Assembly (NCBI RefSeq): GCF_001659605.2
Contig: NC_035178.2
Span: 3,687,734 to 3,751,733 of the forward strand
Direction: 5' to 3'
Source: Manihot esculenta
Lineage: Eukaryota > Streptophyta > Magnoliopsida > Malpighiales > Euphorbiaceae
Length of the DNA: 64,000 nucleotides
The position numbers and the translations under genes were made by a program. The notes below the pieces were generated by a model. The model ran no database searches and was not told the origin of the DNA. It worked only from the letters and a program-made list of their open reading frames with translations. Shown here piece by piece: positions 58,255 through 64,000 of this stretch (position 1 is the first letter of the stretch; the number at the start of each line of letters is the position of its first letter).

Positions 58255-58845
58255 CGACCCCAAAATGGACCGTCACCGGCGCTAGGATTCAGGTCGGCTT
58301 AAGGCCGCCAGAACCCGTAGCAAGCCTGCTATACTCTCTGTGTACCTGTAAACCTCATACATGATCATACATTTTCTGTGAACATGAAACTCTTTTCTGA
58401 ACCAAGGCTTAACCTGTGCATGCACTATCTCTGTACTCTGTACTCATGTACTCTGTACTCTGTATCCCTGACTAGAGCTTGCTCTAGATGGGTTAACTCA
58501 TACCTGTTAAGCCTGGATTTCACATACAGGAAAACATATATACATATACAGATCATGTACAATACATACATCACTAGGTCAAGCAACAACTATTACATCT
58601 CTTTAATATTACATGTCCACTCTAAGCTATTACAGATTTCTTTACTTTTCTTGTACTCTGCTGGACTGTCCCTGTACACTGTACACTGAACCTGCAAAAC
58701 TGGGGTTAAGGGAGTGGGATGAGCTCTATAGCCCAGTGAGTAGAACAGTAAAACATTTCAGTAACATATGATCTCATGGAATGCACCATATCACAGACAA
58801 GCCACATCAAGAGTAAACCTGTCACCACATAGTCCCAGTAACTCT

Positions 58846-59083
58846 GTGCCAGGGCGTAGTCAAAGGCTCCTGGACTTCCTGTCATATATGTATATGTGTA
58901 TATAACACCATTTTACTTACCATTGCCAGGGCGTAGTCAAAGGCTCCTGGTCTTTACTATATACCTGCCAGGGCGTAGTCAAAGGCTCCTGGTCTTTGCT
59001 ATACTTGCCAGGGCGTAGTCAAAGGCTCCTGGTCTTTGCTATACTTGCCAGGGCGTAGTCAAAGGCTCCTGGACTTCCTGTCT
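58846..59083. repeat. 40-bp minisatellite within the LTR
   Basis: Five copies of a unit containing TGCCAGGGCGTAGTCAAAGG start at about 58846, 58924, 58966, 59006 and 59046. The last three are exactly 40 bases apart. The first copy is separated by a longer spacer. Confidence 0.93.
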
Positions 59084-59459
59084 GAGACTATTGGATCATT
59101 CAGCATTCACTCACATCACCAAATAACGATGCAATGCAACATATTCGTGAATACTAATGCAATCAACCTATGGCATAAACATGATGCATGAGATATGCTA
59201 AAAGCAGTTTATGGTTCAATTAAAAGTCATCAGTTTAGTTCCACTCACCTCTGGCTATCTGGACTGACTGACTCTGCAGGTTCTGAACCTCTGGAGCAGT
59301 ACTCACTGCTGCTCTCTCTGGTTCCTCTGGTCTGTATAAGCACATAAAGACTCAAATGAGGGACCAAACAAGCGTAGAACTAACTCTCTTAAACGTCCCC
59401 AAGAAACCCCTTAAACTCACTTTAAAACTCATGCAAAGCATGCAAAAGAAAGCTGGACA

Positions 59460-60285
59460 GAACACTTTCGGCGGCAGGTTCGGCGGCCGAATGTCCTCTC
59501 CAGAGACGAAACTCAAGCACCTTCGGCGGCCGAATCCCCCATACAGAGCCGAACATGCAAAACTCGCGGGGGCAAACTGTGGCAGCCTAAGCCACCATGC
59601 AAGAGGTTCGGCGGCCGAATGCACCTTCGGCTGCCGAACCTGAGTTCATCCAGAACTCAGCTTCAACGGCAAACCATCTCCTCCTTCCCTTCACCAACTC
59701 CAAACATGCATATACCAACTCCTCAACACACATATACATAAGTATATGATCACAGGGGTCCAAAACTATCTACTAACCTCAAACAACAAATCAAACATAA
59801 CACATAAACATGTATACATGCATAACTCATCAAAACTATCATTAAGAACCTAAACATGCATCTCCTTTCACAACTCCCCCTAAAACCTTCAGAAAACATA
59901 TTCAAGAACATCACTTACCTCCTGTAGTAAGAAGCTACACACTCGAAAACGGATCACCTCCTCTCACACTCTCAAACTCTCTCAATCTCACTTTTTGCTT
60001 CACAACCTTCAAAACGTGGTAAACGAGCAAACTCCTGCATGAGCTGCTCAAACTCAGCAAATAAACCAAGGGAGACGTGGCCAACTTCTGGCAACAAGTT
60101 GGACATAACACCTGTCCACAATGCTGACTAAGGATGGCTCAAAAGCTGGCTGACCAACACAGCTTCGGCTGCCGAATCGCATGCAAAACCATGCAACATT
60201 CGGGGGCCGAACCTGAACTTCGGAAGCCAAACATTGGGCACTTTCGGCGGCCGAACTTATCTTCGGCGGCCGAACTTGGCTCCTC
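59460..60285. repeat. Dispersed TTCGGCGGCCGAA palindromes in the LTR
   Basis: Roughly ten copies or near copies (for example near 59472, 59521, 59605, 59625, 60164, 60200, 60242 and 60260) of a GC-rich palindrome with the core CGGCNGCCG. They occur in two clusters inside the LTR and stand out from the AT-rich surroundings. Confidence 0.85.
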
Positions 60286-60451
60286 TGCCTTGGTTCATTT
60301 CAACTCAAAACTCAAAACTAAAGAACTGTAAAACCAGAAAACACCTCATAATACTGAGAAAACATAACTCCTACCCTTATATAGAATCCCAACACCCCGG
60401 ATTCCACCAGACAATAGGAATTCTGGTGCCGGATTCTAGCCGGGTATTACA

Positions 60452-60465
60452 TTCTCCCCTCCTTA
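60452..60465 (-). other. Polypurine tract of the gypsy element
   Basis: On the minus strand TAAGGAGGGGAGAA directly abuts the LTR start at 60451, where plus-strand DNA synthesis is primed. It lies 64 bases after the polyprotein stop codon. Confidence 0.9.
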
Positions 60466-60529
60466 AGAACATTCGTCCTCGAATGTTCCTAAAACATACA
60501 ATGAACACATGAAATGGAGAAAACTAACC

Positions 60530-63500
60530 TCAAAACAAATATGGATACTGCTGGAGCATAGACTCCCGCGTTTCCCACGTGCACTCTTCTAGATTATGGT
60601 GGTTCCACAACACTTTCACCATCGGAATCTCCTTGTTCCTTAGCTGTCTGATCTGCGTGTCCAGAATCCGCACTGGCTGCTCTATATAGGTGAGATCCGT
60701 ATGAATCTCCACCTCAGGCTCACTCAGAACCTGATTCGGATCTGACACAAACTGTCGTAGCATAGAAACATGAAATACCGGGTGAATTCTCTCCATAGAC
60801 GCAGGTAAATCCAGCTTATACGACACATTTCCGATCCTCTGCAACACCTCAAAGGGTCCAATGTACCGTGGAGCCAATTTACCTTTCTTTCCAAAACGAA
60901 CCACTCCTTTCATTGGAGACACTTTTAGCAATACCCAATTACCCTCTTGAAACTCTAACTGCTTCCTGCGAACGTCTGCATAACTTTTCTGCCTACTCTG
61001 AGCTGTTCTGATTCTCTCTCTGATCATGGGCACCATTCTACTGGTAATGTCTACTAACTCTGGCCCTGCAAGAGCCTTCTCTCCTACCTCTTCCCAGCAA
61101 ACAGGGGATCTGCATTTCCTCCCATACAAAGCTTCGTACGGAGCCATCCCGATGCTCGCATGATGGCTGTTATTGTAGGCAAACTCCACCAAAGGTAGAT
61201 GCTGCCTCCAAGAATCGCCAAAGTCTAACACACATAGGCGAAGCATATCCTCTATGGTCTGGATGGTCCTTTCTGACTGTCCATCAGTCTGTGGGTGGAA
61301 AGCAGTACTAAAATCTAATCTCGTGCCCATCGCACTTTGCAGACTCCGCCAAAAGCGGGAGGTAAACTGAGGTCCTCTGTCTGAAACTATAGACACTGGA
61401 ACTCCATGTAATCTCACGATCTCATCCAGATAGACCTGTGCCAACTTATCCACAGAATAGTTACTCCGTACTGGAAGAAAATGAGCAGATTTCGTGAGTC
61501 TGTCCACAATCACCCATATCGAGTCTATCTTGTTGGACGCTACTGGTAAACCCACTACAAAATCCATGGCTATGTTCTCCCATTTCCACTCTGGAATCGG
61601 TAATGGGTTAAGCATTCCGGCTGGTTTCTGATGCTCTAATTTCACCCTCTGACAAACCTCACAGGCTGTCACGAATTGCGCCACTTCCTTCTTCATGGCT
61701 GGCCACCAATAGACCCTTTTCAGATCCTGATACATCTTGGTAGCTCCTGGGTGAACATTATACCTCGCATTATGCGCTTCCCTCATAATGTCTTCCTTCA
61801 CACTGCCCCTATCTGGTACACAAAGTCGACTCCCATAGCGAAGGATCCCTTTGCTGTCAAATCTGAACTCTACACTATTGCCTGACTGAACAGTCCTGGC
61901 AATTTTCATCAACTCAGGGTCCTCATGCTGTCTCTGAGCTATCTGCTCCAGAAACACAGGTGTCACCCTCATCTGTGCTATCAATGCACCTGTACCAGAC
62001 AACTCTAACTGTAATCCCTCGGCAAAGAGCTTATAAAGCTCCATCACAACCGGTCTCCGCTCTGCTGCTATATGGGATAAACTGCCCAGTGACTTCCGGC
62101 TTAGGGCGTCTGCGACAACATTCGCCTTACCCGGATGATACTGGATCTTACAATCATAATCACTGAGCAATTCGACCCATCTTCTTTGCCGCAAATTCAG
62201 CTCTCTCTGACTTAAGATGTACTGTAAACTCTTGTGATCGGTGAAGATCTCGCATTTCACTCCGTAGAGGTAATGCCGCCACATCTTAAGTGCAAAGATA
62301 ACTGCTGCCATCTCTAGGTCATGGGTAGGGTAATTCAACTCGTGCTTCTTCAACTGTCTAGAAGCATAAGCTATTACTCTATCACTCTGCATCAAGACAC
62401 AACCCAATCCCACTCGAGATGCATCACAGAACACTGTGAACTCTTCATTACTGACAGGCAGAGCTAACACTGGTGCTGTTGTCAATCTCCTCTTGAGCTC
62501 CTCAAAGCTCTCTTCACACTGGTTTGACCAGATAAACTTCTGGTTCTTCTGAGTCAATTTGGTCATAGGAGCTGCTATCTTTGAGAAGTTCTGAACGAAC
62601 CTCCTGTAGTAACCTGCCAGTCCCAGAAAGCTTTTAATCTCAGTCACTGTCATGGGTCTGGGCCAGTTAGCTACAGCCTCTATCTTCTTGGGATCGACCT
62701 CAATACCCTCTGCTGATACCACATGTCCCAAGAAGGCAATGCTCCGTAACCAAAACTCACACTTCGAGAACTTGGCATATAAACCATGCTCTCTCAGTGT
62801 CTGCAAAACAATCCTCAGATGCTGGGCATGCTCCTCTGCATCTCTGGAATACACTAAGATATCATCGATAAACACAATGACAAAGTGATCCAGAAACTCA
62901 CTGAATACCCTGTTCATGAGATCCATAAATGCTGCAGGGGCGTTAGTCAACCCGAACGGCATCACTAAGAACTCATAATGCCCATATCTCGTCCGGAAAG
63001 CTGTCTTAGGCACATCTGCCTCTCTGACTCTCAACTGATGATACCCGGATCTCAGATCTATTTTCGAGAACCAACCTGCTCCAGCTAGCTGGTCAAATAG
63101 ATCATCAATCCGAGGTAAGGGATACCTATTCTTGATAGTGACCTTGTTCAACTGTCTGTAGTCGATACAAAGTCTGAGGGATCCATCCTTCTTTCTGACA
63201 AAGAGAACTGGAGCACCCCAAGGTGAGGTACTAGGGCGGATGAAACCCTTATCTACCAAGTCCTGCAACTGTTCTTTCAACTCTGTTAACTCAGCTGGCG
63301 CCATCCTGTAGGGAGGTATAGAGATAGGTCTGGTACCTGGCAATAATTCAATGTCAAACCCTATCTCCCTATCAGGTGGTAGTCCTGGCAAATCGTCTGG
63401 GAACACATCGAGAAACTCGCGAACTACTGGTACTGTGGCTGGTTCCCTCACCTGACTGTCTAGCTCTCTCACATGAGCTAGAAACCCCTGACAATCCCTC

Positions 63501-64000
63501 CTAAGCAAACGACGAGCCTGAAGGGCTGAAATCATACCTCTGGGTGTACCTCTCCTGTCTCCTCTGAAGACACACTCTGACCCATCCTGGTCTCTGAGAC
63601 TCATTAACTTCTCTCGACAGTCCAACGTAGCACTATATGTAGATAACCAATCCATCCCTAGAATGACATCAAAATCTGTCAAGTCTAGAACCACAAGGTC
63701 AGCTGGAAGGCATCTACCCTCTATAAACACTGGACTGAAACGACAGACTGACACTGCCACTGATGGGTCACATCTAGGTCCACTGACCCAGAGAGGATAC
63801 TCTAACTCAGAACTGATCAAACCCAATCGCTCTATGGCTCTCGAAGCAATAAAGGAATGAGAAGCACCGGGGTCCATCAAAGCATACACATCTGAACACC
63901 CAATGATGAGATTACCTGACACCACTGTGTTCGACGTGTTAGCCTCCTCCTGTGTCACTGTGAAAATCCGTGCTGGGGCTACCGGATTTCCACCTCGGGA
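60530..64000 (-). CDS. Gypsy Pol polyprotein, partial, open to the window edge
   Basis: Replication polyprotein of a Ty3/gypsy chromovirus. The minus-strand frame is open from the window end to the stop at 60530, at least 1,156 codons. Numbered from the in-frame GTG at 63958: an aspartic protease has its active site in DPGA (about 29-32). Reverse transcriptase covers about 210-410 with the catalytic FIDDILVYS (363-371). RNase H starts near [10 protein letters not shown]. Integrase follows, with an HHCC zinc finger (HPGATKMYQ ... CEVCQR), a DDE core ([17 protein letters not shown]) and a GPY/F-like [11 protein letters not shown]-terminal chromodomain reads [16 protein letters not shown]. No stops or frameshifts, so the copy is young and possibly still competent. 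Gag and the 5' LTR are outside the window. Confidence 0.95.
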   Translation of the reverse strand, partial: SRGGNPVAPARIFTVTQEEANTSNTVVSGNLIIGCSDVYALMDPGASHSFIASRAIERLGLISSELEYPLWVSGPRCDPSVAVSVCRFSPVFIEGRCLPADLVVLDLTDFDVILGMDWLSTYSATLDCREKLMSLRDQDGSECVFRGDRRGTPRGMISALQARRLLRRDCQGFLAHVRELDSQVREPATVPVVREFLDVFPDDLPGLPPDREIGFDIELLPGTRPISIPPYRMAPAELTELKEQLQDLVDKGFIRPSTSPWGAPVLFVRKKDGSLRLCIDYRQLNKVTIKNRYPLPRIDDLFDQLAGAGWFSKIDLRSGYHQLRVREADVPKTAFRTRYGHYEFLVMPFGLTNAPAAFMDLMNRVFSEFLDHFVIVFIDDILVYSRDAEEHAQHLRIVLQTLREHGLYAKFSKCEFWLRSIAFLGHVVSAEGIEVDPKKIEAVANWPRPMTVTEIKSFLGLAGYYRRFVQNFSKIAAPMTKLTQKNQKFIWSNQCEESFEELKRRLTTAPVLALPVSNEEFTVFCDASRVGLGCVLMQSDRVIAYASRQLKKHELNYPTHDLEMAAVIFALKMWRHYLYGVKCEIFTDHKSLQYILSQRELNLRQRRWVELLSDYDCKIQYHPGKANVVADALSRKSLGSLSHIAAERRPVVMELYKLFAEGLQLELSGTGALIAQMRVTPVFLEQIAQRQHEDPELMKIARTVQSGNSVEFRFDSKGILRYGSRLCVPDRGSVKEDIMREAHNARYNVHPGATKMYQDLKRVYWWPAMKKEVAQFVTACEVCQRVKLEHQKPAGMLNPLPIPEWKWENIAMDFVVGLPVASNKIDSIWVIVDRLTKSAHFLPVRSNYSVDKLAQVYLDEIVRLHGVPVSIVSDRGPQFTSRFWRSLQSAMGTRLDFSTAFHPQTDGQSERTIQTIEDMLRLCVLDFGDSWRQHLPLVEFAYNNSHHASIGMAPYEALYGRKCRSPVCWEEVGEKALAGPELVDITSRMVPMIRERIRTAQSRQKSYADVRRKQLEFQEGNWVLLKVSPMKGVVRFGKKGKLAPRYIGPFEVLQRIGNVSYKLDLPASMERIHPVFHVSMLRQFVSDPNQVLSEPEVEIHTDLTYIEQPVRILDTQIRQLRNKEIPMVKVLWNHHNLEECTWETRESMLQQYPYLF

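Larger units (their letters stand above)
58250..60451 (-). repeat. 3' LTR of the gypsy element, 2,202 bp
   Basis: On the minus strand it begins TGTAATACCCGGCTAG and ends GGTCGTTACA, with TG...CA termini and a TGTAA/TTACA inverted pair. A TATA box (minus strand CTATATAA, 60377-60384) lies only about 70 bases from the LTR start, so U3 is probably short. The LTR contains a 40-bp minisatellite (58846-59083) and many copies of a palindrome around TTCGGCGGCCGAA. The ends are set by the polypurine tract on one side and the copia junction on the other. Confidence 0.92.
58250..64000 (-). mobile_element. Ty3/gypsy chromovirus (Tekay/Del-like), 3' part
   Basis: Minus-strand LTR retrotransposon with the order protease, reverse transcriptase, RNase H, integrase, chromodomain, then polypurine tract and 3' LTR. 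The integrase follows RNase H, as in Ty3/gypsy, and the chromodomain marks a chromovirus. The long LTR and chromodomain type suggest the Tekay/Del clade. The 5' LTR and Gag lie beyond the window. The insertion point is inside a copia Gag gene; the adjacent pentamer TGAAC (58245-58249) should recur at the other end. Confidence 0.93.

Noticed and set aside
63861..63880. DPGA instead of DTGA/DSGA in the gypsy protease as a dead active site
   Set aside because: To my knowledge DPGA and similar variants occur in many plant gypsy elements, and the catalytic Asp is present, so it is not evidence of inactivity.
1..64000. CRISPR array, bacterial operon, tRNA or rRNA genes
   Set aside because: The window is plant nuclear DNA. 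I saw no spaced direct-repeat array of CRISPR type, no rRNA sequence, and no tRNA with a recognisable TYC-arm box. The tRNA-iMet-like 12-mers are retrotransposon primer sites.

Overview
The window is nuclear DNA of a flowering plant, most likely a eudicot; I cannot name the species. The evidence is AT-rich intergenic DNA full of microsatellites, intron-bearing genes with GT-AG junctions, plant-only gene families (R2R3-MYB subgroup 22, plant-type asparaginase, S-domain receptor kinases, PIP signalling peptides, WPP-domain protein, CYP81 cytochromes P450) and nested plant LTR retrotransposons.

Layout. 1-2090: AT-rich, no gene seen. 2187-3926 (+): four-exon isoaspartyl peptidase/L-asparaginase. 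4380-4706 (-): small two-exon gene for an 84-residue hydrophilic protein. 6111-7046 (-): two-exon secreted SASA-type carbohydrate esterase. 7047-15356: long gene-poor stretch with simple repeats. 15357-16304 (+): intronless MYB of the MYB44/70/73/77 group. 20185-22614 (-) and 34820-37234 (-): two paralogous, intronless, non-RD S-domain receptor kinases. Between them lie a TIR element with an internal tandem array (25051-26580), a 1.7-kb foldback inverted repeat (27031-28759) and an LTR element holding a second LTR element (30262-33404). 38643-38876 (-) and 42245-42535 (+): two divergently transcribed precursors of PIP-type secreted peptides. 45415-48739: decayed Ty1/copia element on the minus strand, split by a hAT-type MITE (45910-46380) with a perfect 8-bp target duplication. 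51148-51618 (-): WPP-domain protein (MFP1-attachment-factor type). 52949-57403 (-): CYP81 cluster made of a frameshifted 5'-truncated pseudogene, one intact two-exon gene, and the last exon piece of a third copy. That third copy is cut at the haem-cysteine codon by a Ty1/copia element (from about 57405), which is itself cut by a Ty3/gypsy chromovirus (58250 to the window end).

How it fits together. The order MYB73-like, PIP peptide, CYP81 cluster matches what I recall of Arabidopsis chromosome 4 (MYB73, prePIP2, CYP81D cluster) and its duplicate on chromosome 2 (MYB70, prePIP3, CYP81D6/7), so this looks like an old conserved block enlarged by transposons. Much of it is defence- or stress-related: PAMP-induced-type peptides, non-RD receptor kinases, a stress MYB and specialised-metabolism P450s. 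A functional link between the peptides and the two kinases is conjecture only.
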